The notes beneath the pieces were generated by a model that saw only the letters and a list, made by a program, of their open reading frames with translations, ran no database searches and had not been told where the DNA came from. A stretch of 64,000 nucleotides of DNA from contig NZ_LT985750.1 in NCBI RefSeq assembly GCF_900290115.1, positions 388,750-452,749 of the forward strand. The letters run 5' to 3'. Below, piece after piece: positions 1 through 9,748 of this stretch. The number at the start of each line of letters is the position of its first letter. Positions within the stretch are counted from its first letter, which is position 1. Source of the DNA: Alistipes sp. Marseille-P5061 (GTDB lineage: Bacteria > Bacteroidota > Bacteroidia > Bacteroidales > Rikenellaceae). Both the position numbers and the translations under genes were made by a program.

Positions 1-85
1 CTTCCGCTATTGCTTTTTTGCTCATCGGTATTTGCAACATCATAGAAATTGCATACCTTTGTTCCTCGGTTATATGTTTGCTCAT
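1..85 (-). CDS. IS30-family transposase, N-terminal fragment cut by window edge
   Basis: Reading leftward from an ATG whose first base is 85, the frame is open for 28 codons to the edge and begins MSKHITEEQRYAISMMLQ, followed by a PMSKKAIAE segment. This matches the N-terminal helix-turn-helix of Bacteroidetes IS30-family transposases, which start with a '(K)HxTxEQRYxIxxMLQ...IAE' pattern before the DNA-binding helix. The catalytic DDE domain would lie outside the window, so it cannot be judged whether the gene is intact. Family assignment rests only on this short segment. Confidence 0.65.
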   Translation of the reverse strand, partial: MSKHITEEQRYAISMMLQIPMSKKAIAE

Positions 86-250
86 CTGCAACTTTTTTTT
101 CTTTGGACGGACAATTAAAGCAAAGATAGCAAACTTTATCCATTCAGAGTGAGAGAAAGGGGGACATTGTCTCTCTTTCCTCTCTGAAAAATAAATGTTT
201 TTATTGCTTATTATCCGCACCCAAAAAGTTGCATTTATAAGTTGAACTCA
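1..250 (-). mobile_element. IS30-family insertion sequence, partial (transposase start and one end)
   Basis: The first 85 bases encode, on the minus strand, the start of an IS30-type transposase. Upstream of it (85-250) is an AT-rich noncoding stretch unlike the GC-rich chromosome further right. The AT-rich composition ends near 245-255, just after a sequence reading GTTGCATTTATAAG, which I take as the probable terminal region of the element. The exact boundary and target duplication cannot be fixed because the other end is outside the window. Confidence 0.6.
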
Positions 251-691
<441 letters not shown>

Positions 692-752
692 ATTCCTGTT
701 CCCTCACCCGCGGCCCGCTTCCGGAGAAGCATTTACCTCGTGTTTGGGACTG

Positions 753-780
753 CAAATATAGTGTATTTTTTTCAAAACAA
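753..780 (-). promoter_or_regulatory. Bacteroidetes-type promoter for tRNA-Pro
   Basis: On the minus strand, TTG (778-780), 17 bases, then TATATTTG (753-760), matching the Bacteroides -33/-7 pattern TTG...TAnnTTTG. The predicted start is about 55 bases upstream of the mature tRNA. Confidence 0.65.
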
Positions 781-803
781 CACTTTTTCGCAATATTTTT
801 TTC

Positions 804-811
804 TATTTTTG
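804..811 (+). promoter_or_regulatory. Predicted -7 box (TATTTTTG) of the ABC importer operon
   Basis: TATTTTTG fits TAnnTTTG exactly. A clear -33 TTG is not visible at the right distance. The box ends only six bases before the ATG at 818, so the transcript would be leaderless or nearly so. Confidence 0.5.
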
Positions 812-817
812 TGCGAT

Positions 818-1954
818 ATGAAACGATTTTTCCTCGTCGGGCTGCTCTGGATGGCCCTTGCGGCCGTCGGCTGCCGCGATTCAAGACCCTTCGCCGTGGA
901 GGATTTCACGGTCGAGCGCTACACGCCCCGCTATGCGTCGGGCTTCGATATCCGCAGCCGCGAGGGGAGTGTCAGCTCGCTCATAACGGTCCGCAACCCC
1001 TGGCAGGGCGGCTCGGGCGAGGTGCAGTACCTCTACGTCGTGCGTGACGGCGAGCCGGTGCCGGCCGGATTCCCGGGGCAGGTGGTCGAGGCGCCCGTAC
1101 GGCGGGTCGTCTGCATGTCGTCGAGCCATGTGGCGATGTTCGACCTGCTGGGCGAGGTGGAGCGCATCGTCGGGGTCTCGGGCATCGACTACATTGCCAA
1201 TGACTATGTCGCCGCCCACAAGCTCTGCGGCGAGGTGCGCGACGTGGGTTACGACTCGAACCTGAACTTCGAGCTGCTGGTGGCCATGCGCGTCGACCTG
1301 GTGCTGCTCTACGGCGTGGCGGGCGAGGATACGGCCGTGACGAACAAGCTCCGCGAGCTGGGGATTCCCTATATATATATTGGTGACTACGTCGAGGAGT
1401 CGCCGCTGGGCAAGGCCGAATGGGTGATGGTCATCGCCGAGCTGACCGACCGCATGGAGCAGGGGGGCTCCCTCTTCGATGCCACCTGTGCCCGCTACGA
1501 GGCGCTGCGCGACGGAGTTAAGCCCGGGCAGCGTCCCCGCGTGATGCTCAACACCCCCTACCGCGACACGTGGTACCTTCCCTCGGCCGACAGCTACATG
1601 GTGCGCCTCATCGAGGATGCCGGCGGCGCCTACGTCTGCCCCGAGGCGCGGGGCAACGCCTCGCATGCGGTCGAAATCGAGCAGGCCTACCTGCTGACCA
1701 ACTCGGCCGACTACTGGTTCAACACCGGGGCGGCCAACTCGCTGCAGGAGCTCGTGCGGCAGAATCCGCGCTTCGCCTCGGTGCCGGCCGTCCGCAACGG
1801 CCGCGTCTTCAACAACAACCGCCGCCAGACCCCCGCCGGAGGCTCCGACTTCTGGGAGTCGGGCGTCGTCCATCCCGACCGCGTGCTGGCCGACCTGATT
1901 CGGATTTTCGAGGGGCGGAGCGATTCGCTCTGGTACTACAAAAAGCTGGAATAG
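818..1954 (+). CDS. ABC transporter substrate-binding lipoprotein (BtuF/FepB-like)
   Basis: A 378-residue protein with a lipoprotein signal peptide ending in AAVGC (Cys19 would be acylated). The segment beginning RRVVCMSSSHVAMFDLLGEV is the typical opening of type III periplasmic binding proteins for siderophores, heme or cobalamin: the ligand sits between two lobes joined by a rigid helix. The start was placed at ATG 818 because the signal peptide begins there. It is followed after three bases by its permease and then the ATPase, forming a complete importer. Which metal chelate or corrinoid it carries cannot be read from the sequence. In Bacteroidetes such proteins face the periplasm and receive ligand from a TonB receptor, which is not in this locus. 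Confidence 0.85.
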   Translation: MKRFFLVGLLWMALAAVGCRDSRPFAVEDFTVERYTPRYASGFDIRSREGSVSSLITVRNPWQGGSGEVQYLYVVRDGEPVPAGFPGQVVEAPVRRVVCMSSSHVAMFDLLGEVERIVGVSGIDYIANDYVAAHKLCGEVRDVGYDSNLNFELLVAMRVDLVLLYGVAGEDTAVTNKLRELGIPYIYIGDYVEESPLGKAEWVMVIAELTDRMEQGGSLFDATCARYEALRDGVKPGQRPRVMLNTPYRDTWYLPSADSYMVRLIEDAGGAYVCPEARGNASHAVEIEQAYLLTNSADYWFNTGAANSLQELVRQNPRFASVPAVRNGRVFNNNRRQTPAGGSDFWESGVVHPDRVLADLIRIFEGRSDSLWYYKKLE

Positions 1955-1957
1955 CCC

Positions 1958-2959
1958 ATGTCGCGCACCTCGCTCTGCTTCCTGCTGCTCGGCCTCTTGA
2001 CGCTGGCGCTGCTTGTGGCCGACCTCTTTGTCGGCTCGGTGCGGCTTCCGGCGTCGGACGTCGTGGCCGCCTTCACGGGGGGCGACTGCCCCGCCGAATC
2101 GCGCTATATCGTGCTGAACATCCGTCTGCTGAAGGCCATTACGGCGCTCTTTGCCGGTGCGGCCCTCTCGGCGAGCGGCCTGCAGATGCAGACGCTCTTC
2201 CGCAATCCGCTGGCGGGTCCCTACGTGCTGGGCGTCAGCTCGGGCGCCAGCCTGGGCGTGGCGCTCTTCCTGCTGGGGGCGCCGCTGCTGGGTGTGGCCA
2301 ACCACTCGCTGGTGCAGTCGCTCGGACTGACCGGTGCGGCGTGGCTCGGCTCGGCGCTGGTGCTGCTGTCCGTCATGGCCGTCGGGCGCCGCATCAAGGA
2401 CATCATGGTGATTCTGATTCTGGGCATGATGTTCGGCTCGGGCATCGGCTCGGTGGTCGAAATCCTGCAGTACCTCTCGAACGAGGCGGCGCTCAAGTCG
2501 TTCGTCATCTGGACCATGGGGTCGCTCGGCGACGTCACGGCCTCGCAGCTCGGGCTGCTGCTGCCGCCCGTCATCGTGGGTCTGCTCCTCTCGGTGGCCT
2601 CCATCAAACCGCTCAACATGCTGCTGCTGGGCGAGAACTACGCCCGCACGATGGGGCTCAACATCGTCCGCGTGCGGACGATGCTCTTCCTCTCGACGGT
2701 GCTGCTGGCCGGTACGGTCACCGCCTTCTGCGGTCCGGTGGGCTTCATCGGCCTGGCGGTGCCCCATTTGGCGCGGATGCTCTTCGCGGCGGCCGACCAT
2801 CGCGTGCTGATGCCCGCCTCGATGCTGGCAGGCTCGGCGCTGCTGCTCCTCTGCGACCTGCTCTCGAAGAGCCTGACGCTGCCCATCAACACCGTCACCG
2901 CCATGATGGGCATCCCGGTGGTGATACTGGTCGTCGTACGCAACCGCAACCTCTTTTGA
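1958..2959 (+). CDS. FecCD/BtuC-family ABC transporter permease
   Basis: A 333-residue, very hydrophobic protein with the hallmarks of the FecCD family: an N-terminal segment rich in Leu, the conserved ALFAGAALSASGLQMQTLFR region after the third predicted helix, and a FCGPVGFIGLAVPHLAR motif near residue 260 that forms the coupling loop contacting the ATPase. About ten transmembrane helices are expected, and length agrees with the family norm of 320-350. It starts three bases after the binding-protein gene and ends 13 bases before the ATPase gene, so the three are one operon. Works as a homodimer in the inner membrane to import a siderophore, heme or vitamin B12. Confidence 0.92.
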   Translation: MSRTSLCFLLLGLLTLALLVADLFVGSVRLPASDVVAAFTGGDCPAESRYIVLNIRLLKAITALFAGAALSASGLQMQTLFRNPLAGPYVLGVSSGASLGVALFLLGAPLLGVANHSLVQSLGLTGAAWLGSALVLLSVMAVGRRIKDIMVILILGMMFGSGIGSVVEILQYLSNEAALKSFVIWTMGSLGDVTASQLGLLLPPVIVGLLLSVASIKPLNMLLLGENYARTMGLNIVRVRTMLFLSTVLLAGTVTAFCGPVGFIGLAVPHLARMLFAAADHRVLMPASMLAGSALLLLCDLLSKSLTLPINTVTAMMGIPVVILVVVRNRNLF

Positions 2960-2972
2960 CATTGACCCGACC

Positions 2973-3740
2973 ATGAGCATAGAACTTCGACATCTGGGCA
3001 TCGGCTACGGCCGGCGGACGCTGCTCGACGACGTCTCGACCACCTTTGCGCAGGGCAGCCTCACGGCGCTGCTGGGGCGCAACGGCAGCGGCAAGAGTAC
3101 GCTGCTGCGGGCGCTGGCCGGACTGGGGCCCGTCGCCTCGGGCGAGGTGCTCCTCTGCGGGCGGCCGCTCGTGCAGCTCTCACCCCTGGAGCGGGCCTCG
3201 ACCGTCAGCTTCGTGACCACCGACAAGGTGCGCATTGCCAACCTCGCGTGCGAGGATGTGGTGGCGCTGGGCCGCGCCCCCTATACCAACTGGTTCGGCC
3301 GCATGCAGCGCGGCGACCGCGAGACGGTGGCCCGCGCCCTCGAACTGGTGGGGATGAGCTCCTTCGCCCGCAAGACGATGGACGCCATGTCCGACGGCGA
3401 GTGCCAGCGGATTCTCATCGCCCGGGCCCTGGCGCAGGATACCCCCGTCATCCTGCTCGACGAGCCGACGGCCTTCCTCGACCTGCCCAACCGCTACGAG
3501 CTCTGCACGCTGCTGCAGCGGCTCGCCCGCGAGGAGGGCAAGTGCGTCCTCTTCTCGACGCACGACCTCGACATCGCCCTCTCGCTCTGCGATTCGGTGG
3601 CGCTCATCGACACGCCGCACCTGCACCACCTGCCCATGCCGGAGATGGTCCGCAGCGGCCACATCGAGCGTCTCTTCTCGGGCGGAGGCATCACCTTTGA
3701 CCCTGTGAGCCAGACGGTTCGACCCGCCGAAAAGGGGTAG
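2973..3740 (+). CDS. ABC transporter ATP-binding protein (FecE/BtuD-like)
   Basis: A 255-residue ATPase. Walker A GRNGSGKST is at residues 35-43, the Walker B is VILLDEP, followed by a TAFLDLPNR D-loop and a switch histidine in FSTHD. The signature motif reads MSDGECQR rather than LSGGQ; 'SDGE' is common in Bacteroidetes members of this subfamily. It drives the upstream FecCD permease. The C-terminal 60 residues after the switch form the short extension usual in siderophore and B12 importers. Last gene of the three-gene unit; no obvious terminator hairpin follows before the tRNA-Glu promoter at 3764. Confidence 0.92.
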   Translation: MSIELRHLGIGYGRRTLLDDVSTTFAQGSLTALLGRNGSGKSTLLRALAGLGPVASGEVLLCGRPLVQLSPLERASTVSFVTTDKVRIANLACEDVVALGRAPYTNWFGRMQRGDRETVARALELVGMSSFARKTMDAMSDGECQRILIARALAQDTPVILLDEPTAFLDLPNRYELCTLLQRLAREEGKCVLFSTHDLDIALSLCDSVALIDTPHLHHLPMPEMVRSGHIERLFSGGGITFDPVSQTVRPAEKG

Positions 3741-3763
3741 GGCGATAATTTTCAGCGGTTTTT

Positions 3764-3794
3764 TTTGTTTGCTTCGCTTTTTTGTTTACCTTTG
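3764..3794 (+). promoter_or_regulatory. Promoter of tRNA-Glu (and possibly rpsT)
   Basis: TTTG (3764-3767), 19 bases, TACCTTTG (3787-3794). The start site is predicted near 3799, some 37 bases before the tRNA. It lies in a T-rich stretch right after the ATPase gene. Confidence 0.65.
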
Positions 3795-3835
3795 CACCGC
3801 TAAAGCCCCTTCTCGGAGCGGTGCGATAGCGGCAA

Positions 3836-3907
3836 GGCCCATTCGTCTATCGGTTAGGACGCAAGATTTTCATTCTTGAAAGAGGAGTTCGATTCTCCTA
3901 TGGGCTA
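3836..3907 (+). tRNA. tRNA-Glu (anticodon TTC)
   Basis: Cloverleaf with acceptor GGCCCAT pairing with ATGGGCT, anticodon stem CAAGA/TCTTG around loop TTTTCAT (anticodon TTC), T-arm GAGGAG TTCGATT CTCCT and discriminator A. CCA is not encoded. It has its own upstream promoter; rpsT lies 292 bases downstream with no separate promoter that I can see. Confidence 0.93.
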
Positions 3908-4199
3908 CGAGCTTGGCGCGAGACGTGCCGGTGGAGACGTTGGGGGGGGGAGGAATGAACCCCCGGTTCTCCGAAGGTGCGGCGAACGCTGACGGGTGTT
4001 TTTAGTTCAGGAGCGGACCCTCGGGTCCATCCGCAAGCGGCTACGGCCGCTGAGTGCCGCCGGCATCCGGAGCGCGGCGGTGAAACGTAAAACCGGAAAG
4101 AGGGGTCGGAAACGTGCCGACAGCATGTGGCGCGGGTCGAAAGCCTCCCGTTTCTGCGGAGCTCCGGAGAGCGAAAGAGGAACAACAAAAATTTAAGTT
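3908..4199 (+). other. Spacer/leader between tRNA-Glu and rpsT
   Basis: No gene. It contains short hairpins (GGACCC/GGGTCC near 4016-4030 and GCGGC/GCCGC near 4037-4052). No TAnnTTTG promoter was found, so it is probably transcribed from the tRNA promoter. A structured leader would fit the known autoregulation of S20 in other bacteria, but this is only a guess. Confidence 0.35.
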
Positions 4200-4451
4200 A
4201 TGGCAAACCATAAGTCTTCGAAGAAGCGTATCCGTCAGACCCTGACGAAGCGTACGCACAACCGTCTCTACCACAAGACGGCCCGCAATGCCGTGAAGGC
4301 CCTGCGCAACACCACCGAGAAGAGCGCCGCCGAGGCCCTTCTGCCGAAGGTAACCGCGATGCTCGACAAGCTCGCCAAGCACAACATCATGCACAAGAAC
4401 AAGGCCGGCAACCTCAAGAGCGCGCTTCAGCTCCATGTGAACGCCCTCTAA
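4200..4451 (+). CDS. rpsT: 30S ribosomal protein S20
   Basis: An 83-residue basic protein starting [21 protein letters not shown], the standard S20 N-terminus, followed by the helical bundle segment ending in [15 protein letters not shown]20 binds 16S rRNA early in 30S assembly. Length matches the family (80-90). It stands alone downstream of tRNA-Glu and is closed by a strong terminator. The start at 4200 is fixed by the family's conserved MANHKS opening. Confidence 0.97.
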   Translation: MANHKSSKKRIRQTLTKRTHNRLYHKTARNAVKALRNTTEKSAAEALLPKVTAMLDKLAKHNIMHKNKAGNLKSALQLHVNAL

Positions 4452-4473
4452 GCCGGTTCGAGCATAGAGACGA

Positions 4474-4508
4474 CAGCCGTCCCCAACGCGGGGACGGCTG
4501 TTTTTTTG
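4474..4508 (+). terminator. Intrinsic terminator of rpsT
   Basis: An 11-base-pair GC-rich stem (CAGCCGTCCCC/GGGGACGGCTG) with a 4-base loop, followed by seven T. Confidence 0.92.
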
Positions 4509-4914
4509 TGCCGCTTCGAGGCGCTTGGGCGGGGCCGGTGCCGGTTGCGGAGGTTGAGGTGCTTGTGCGGGTAGTGCCGGTTGCGGAAGATGGGCCGGTT
4601 GTGGCGAAGCGGGAAGTGCAGCGGGGCGCGGCGTACGGCCTTTGAATCCGCGCTGCGGCGGTGGGGCGGAAGGCTCGTTTGTCGGCGGGCGGAGGCTCGT
4701 CTGTCGGGGGGGGAGGAGGCTGAAACGGCGTGCGGCCCTTGAATCGATTGCGGCGTGGGTCGGGAGATTCGGTTGTTGACGGGCGGAGGCCGGGCTGTGT
4801 GGCTGTCGGCAGCCTCTTGCTGCGGCGGGCGGTGCAGAGACCTGGCGTGGGATGGGGCAGGTGTCGGGCGCAGCGTGCGTTGAGGCTTCCGAGCCGGCAT
4901 GCCCGTACCGACGC
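4509..4914. other. GC-rich intergenic DNA with degenerate repeats
   Basis: No gene. Two diverged copies of a segment containing GGCGT(A/G)CGGCC(T/C)TTGAATC occur near 4629 and 4727, and short GGTTG/GGCGG motifs recur. The open frames here are long only because the DNA is GC-rich and lack any family resemblance. Confidence 0.5.
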
Positions 4915-4950
4915 AAAAAAAAGAGGTCTCCTCGCTTTGAGGAGACCTCT
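4915..4950 (-). terminator. Intrinsic terminator of tRNA-His
   Basis: A 12-base-pair stem AGAGGTCTCCTC/GAGGAGACCTCT just beyond the tRNA 3' end, followed on the minus strand by eight T. Confidence 0.92.
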
Positions 4951-4953
4951 TCG

Positions 4954-5028
<75 letters not shown>

Positions 5029-5057
5029 GTGTGACCGTCTTCGGGTCTTTCGGAGTG

Positions 5058-5088
5058 CAAATGTAATACGTTTTTTCGGTCCATGCAA
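5058..5088 (-). promoter_or_regulatory. Promoter of tRNA-His
   Basis: On the minus strand TTG (5086-5088), 20 bases, TACATTTG (5058-5065). It points away from groESL and starts about 25 bases upstream of the tRNA. Confidence 0.7.
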
Positions 5089-5114
5089 CAAAAGTGCGAA
5101 AAAAATAATCGCCC

Positions 5115-5150
5115 GTGACAAAATGTCAGTCGCGACTGTAGCTTTGTCAC
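5115..5150. promoter_or_regulatory. 36-base imperfect palindrome upstream of groESL (likely operator or activator site)
   Basis: Bases 5115-5132 and 5133-5150 are reverse complements at 14 of 18 positions, with outer arms GTGACAAA/TTTGTCAC and core CAGTCG/CGACTG. The right arm overlaps a -7-like box TAGCTTTG (5139-5146). A site of this size and symmetry suggests binding of a dimeric or oligomeric regulator. It is centred about 42 bases upstream of a sigma-54-like -24 element. It does not match the CIRCE sequence. Confidence 0.6.
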
Positions 5151-5171
5151 CCGTTTCCTGCCAAAATCCGC

Positions 5172-5188
5172 TTGGCACAGCTCTTGTT
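5172..5188 (+). promoter_or_regulatory. Sigma-54-like -24/-12 promoter of groESL
   Basis: TTGGCAC at 5172-5178, then five bases, then TTGTT (5184-5188). This matches the RpoN consensus TTGGCAC-N5-TTGC(A/T) except for T in place of C at -12, with correct GG-to-GT spacing. The start would be near 5199, about 53 bases before the groES ATG. It could occur by chance, so the call is provisional. Confidence 0.5.
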
Positions 5189-5251
5189 GAAGTCTGTCAC
5201 GCATTCGTTTTGCACGAAACTACGAACAAACAACATAAAAAACATAGAACT

Positions 5252-7154
<1,903 letters not shown>

Positions 7155-7187
7155 CAGTCGGCCGCTGTCGCAGGACAGCATATACGG

Positions 7188-7227
7188 AAAACCGGGACAC
7201 CCCAGCGGGGTGCCCCGGTTTTTTTGT
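7188..7227 (+). terminator. Intrinsic terminator of groESL
   Basis: AAACCGGGACACCCC pairs with GGGGTGCCCCGGTTT around a three-base loop with one bulge or mismatch, then seven T. Confidence 0.9.
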
Positions 7228-7385
7228 GCCCGTTTGCGGGTTTTCGGGGGGGCGGCTGAAGGACGGGGCTGGCCCGTCACCTTTGCATGCCGTGGCGTTT
7301 CGTCCCGTTGCAAGGGGCCGCCTCTTTCCGTTGCGGGGCGGAACTGCCTTCCCGCGGTGGAACGCCCCCTCGCCGGACGGAGGGG

Positions 7386-8894
7386 TCAGAGCCCTCCGTC
7401 GACGACCCAGCTCCGCTGCGGGTTGTCGTTGCGCAGCGCCAGGTGGAGCTCCTCGGTAGAGCCGTCTGCCATTTGCAGCCGGCAGGGAATGAAGAGGCCG
7501 GGGTAGTTGCCCGAGCGGACCGGGGCCGAGCACTCCACCACAGTAGCTCCGGCGTAGCGGCTGCGGAGCAGCTGGCGGGCCCGGGCGCCATATGCCGAGA
7601 GCGCCTCGTCGAGAATCTCGGTGTCCCACGTTGCGAAGGCGTCGAGAATCAGCCGTGCCGCCCGGCCGGCGTCGATGCCCGCAAGGCGGGAGGTCGCCGC
7701 CTCGGGTTGGGTCAGCTCCCTCCAGGTGATGCCCTCGGGAAGTGCGGTGAGCGTTGCGGCGTCGAGCGGGGCGTCGTACTCGATGCGGTCAATCTCGAGC
7801 AGCGTCCGTTCCCTTCCGTCGGCCGCGAGGAAGGTGATGCTTCCACCCAGCAGCCGCCCGCTTGCGGCGTCGAAGCGGTATTCGCGGCGCGTGTCGCTCT
7901 CGGCGACGGAGGAGTTGCGCATGTAGTCGCTCTGGCTGAAATCGCCCTGTGCCGGGCTGTGGACCGTCAGGCGGAGGGTATCCCCCTCGCGGCGCAGCGT
8001 GTAGCGCGAGCCGTCGTGCGAGCGGGTGAGCTGCTCCTCGAACGAGAGTAGCTGGCCGGGGTCGATGAGCTGGAAGAGCATCCCCGCAACGCCGGGCGAG
8101 TAGGGGAGCACCTCGCCCTCACGCAGTGTGTCGAACCAGAGGTAGGTGTGCTTCCCGTCGTAGAGCGCCTTGCGGCCCGGCTTCTCGATGCGCCAGAGCA
8201 GCTGCGGGGAGTAAATCGCCTCGATGGTGTGGGGCACCGGCTCGTCGAGCGGGTTGGTGTAGTCGAAGTTTTCGTCGGCGTCGGTGCGGATGTGCAGTTC
8301 GATGCGGATGCTCCGCACGCCGTTCATCGCGACGATGGCCTGAGCGAAGCTGTTGCGCGCGGCGCGTGCCGGGGTGTTGAAGCCGAGGGTGAGGGCTGCG
8401 ATGACGAGGACCGCGGCGGCCATCGCCCCCGAGAGGATGCCGACGATGCGGCGTACGGGGCGGCGGGGTTGGCCGGATGCGGCGGCCTCATTGCGGTCGG
8501 CGGCCTGCTCCGGAGAGGTGCTTATGGGCTGCATCTTCATGCGGCGGGCCGTGGCGCCCGAGGCTGCGTTCTGCTTTGCTGCTGAAAGGTCGGCTGCCAC
8601 GGCAGATTCGGCGATGGCGGATGCGGCCAGTCCGGGTTCGCTTCCCTGCTCGGCCAGTCGTCGGCGGGCGGCTTCCAGAATCCGTTCGCGGAGACCTGCG
8701 GGCGGGGTAATTTCGATGTGGGGGGTTGCGGCGTCGAGCGCCCGTCGGGCGTCGCGAAGGGCGGCGGCGCAGGCTTCGCACGCGGCTGCGTGCTCCTCCA
8801 TGCTGCGGCGCTCAGCGTCGGAGAGGGTGCCGGCGAGCAGTTCGTCCAGCTGCTCGCGGAAGCGGCGGCACGTCATGGTCTTATCGGTTTTCAT
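7386..8894 (-). CDS. Zinc-binding anti-sigma factor with a LolA/RseB-like periplasmic domain
   Basis: A 502-residue protein. The N-terminus has Cys9 and an HAAACEAC motif (His35, Cys39, Cys42), the HX3CX2C signature of zinc-binding anti-sigma domains. A long Ala-rich linker leads to one transmembrane helix, at about residues 150-172. The remaining 330 residues are predicted extracytoplasmic; a segment around IEAIYSPQLLWRIEKPG and YDGKHTYLWFDT resembles the beta-sheet core of LolA/RseB-like lipoprotein-binding folds. The cognate ECF sigma gene lies 26 bases upstream in the same orientation. Anti-sigma factors of this class usually have small periplasmic parts, so the large domain may be the stress sensor. 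The LolA/RseB assignment is by pattern only. Confidence 0.75.
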   Translation of the reverse strand: MKTDKTMTCRRFREQLDELLAGTLSDAERRSMEEHAAACEACAAALRDARRALDAATPHIEITPPAGLRERILEAARRRLAEQGSEPGLAASAIAESAVAADLSAAKQNAASGATARRMKMQPISTSPEQAADRNEAAASGQPRRPVRRIVGILSGAMAAAVLVIAALTLGFNTPARAARNSFAQAIVAMNGVRSIRIELHIRTDADENFDYTNPLDEPVPHTIEAIYSPQLLWRIEKPGRKALYDGKHTYLWFDTLREGEVLPYSPGVAGMLFQLIDPGQLLSFEEQLTRSHDGSRYTLRREGDTLRLTVHSPAQGDFSQSDYMRNSSVAESDTRREYRFDAASGRLLGGSITFLAADGRERTLLEIDRIEYDAPLDAATLTALPEGITWRELTQPEAATSRLAGIDAGRAARLILDAFATWDTEILDEALSAYGARARQLLRSRYAGATVVECSAPVRSGNYPGLFIPCRLQMADGSTEELHLALRNDNPQRSWVVDGGL

Positions 8895-8920
8895 GGTTTT
8901 CGGATTTTTTTGGAAGGGTT

Positions 8921-9409
8921 TTACAGGAGGGTTTTCAGTCGCTCGATGCCGTAGTGGAAGCGCGACTTGACGGTCGAAGCGGGCAGCTCGAGCGTCTCGG
9001 CGATTTCGGTGAAGCGCATCGAGGCGAAGGTGTGCAGGCGGATGACCTCGGCCTGTTCGGCAGGCAGGCGGTCGAGCAGGGTGCCAAGCCGCCGGGCCTC
9101 GGCTTCGAGCATGTGCTCCTCGCTCGGGTCATCTTCGAGTGTCGGCGGGAGCGGCTCGGTGGGGCGGCGCCGGCGCAGCAGGTCGTTGCAGCCGTTGGCC
9201 ACCATGCGGAAGAGGTAGGCTTTGGCGTTGCGGACGGGTGTCGTGGCGGTGGCGAATCGGAGAAAGGCCTCCTGAACGACATCCTCGGCGTCGCTGCGGG
9301 AGGCGCACCTCAGTGCCGCGAAGCGGAAGAGCGCCTCGCTCCAGCGCTCCGCGGCATCCTCGAGCAGCGCCATCCGCTCCTCTTCGGTGAAGGTTGGGGT
9401 TGTGTTCAT
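8921..9409 (-). CDS. ECF-type RNA polymerase sigma factor
   Basis: A 162-residue protein. Region 2 contains FRFAALRCASRSDAEDVVQE and a following FLRFA...NAKAYLFRMVAN segment (-10 recognition). Region 4 contains LDRLPAEQAEVIRLHTF and a helix-turn-helix LPASTVKSRFHYGIERLK (-35 recognition). I start it at ATG 9409 (MNTTPTF) because the extra 18 upstream codons are not conserved-looking. It is directly followed by its zinc-binding anti-sigma partner, so the pair probably controls an envelope or redox stress regulon. Confidence 0.9.
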   Translation of the reverse strand: MNTTPTFTEEERMALLEDAAERWSEALFRFAALRCASRSDAEDVVQEAFLRFATATTPVRNAKAYLFRMVANGCNDLLRRRRPTEPLPPTLEDDPSEEHMLEAEARRLGTLLDRLPAEQAEVIRLHTFASMRFTEIAETLELPASTVKSRFHYGIERLKTLL

Positions 9410-9561
9410 TGATTTCAGTCTGTTTTTGTGTTCGAACGCGCGTTCACTTATAAGACGTCGCAAGGCGAAAAAGGACGAATCGCCGGCCGGAAAAAATTGC
9501 CGGCAGGGCCTCCGTGCACCTCCGCCGCCGGTCGCTCCCTTTTCTGCTGCCTCTTATTCGT

Positions 9562-9623
9562 CCTCTCCGTCTCTCTGCCTCTCCGTCTCTCTGCCTCTCC
9601 GTCTCTCCGTCTCTCCGTCTCCC
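9562..9623. repeat. Pyrimidine-rich minisatellite (8/16 bp unit)
   Basis: Two exact 16-base copies of GTCTCTCTGCCTCTCC (9569-9584, 9585-9600) are followed by two exact 8-base copies of GTCTCTCC and a partial one. The strand is almost pure C/T. It lies in the 490-base gap between the sigma gene and recN, which otherwise holds no gene. Confidence 0.9.
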
Positions 9624-9748
9624 GGGGCCGCTCCCCGGCTCTTCCGCTTTTCCCCCTTCTCTGTTTTCCGATGTCCCTCTCCTCTTCCCTTCGGGCCTTC
9701 GCCCTTTGTTCCGATGCGGCCTCTTGTGGCTTTGCGCCCCTATCAAGG

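Noticed and set aside
881..3001. A 706-codon open frame antisense to the ABC importer genes
   Set aside because: It is a by-product of GC-rich codon use in the genuine plus-strand genes. The translation is low-complexity (His/Arg/Glu-rich) with no family motif, while the plus strand has three complete, recognisable proteins.
5123..5251. N-terminal extension of GroES from 5123
   Set aside because: It would run through the predicted palindrome and promoter, and GroES proteins are about 90 residues, as given by the ATG at 5252.
9410..9463. Longer start for the ECF sigma factor at 9463
   Set aside because: The extra 18 residues are basic and not part of sigma region 2; the start at 9409 gives the usual N-terminus before the first helix.
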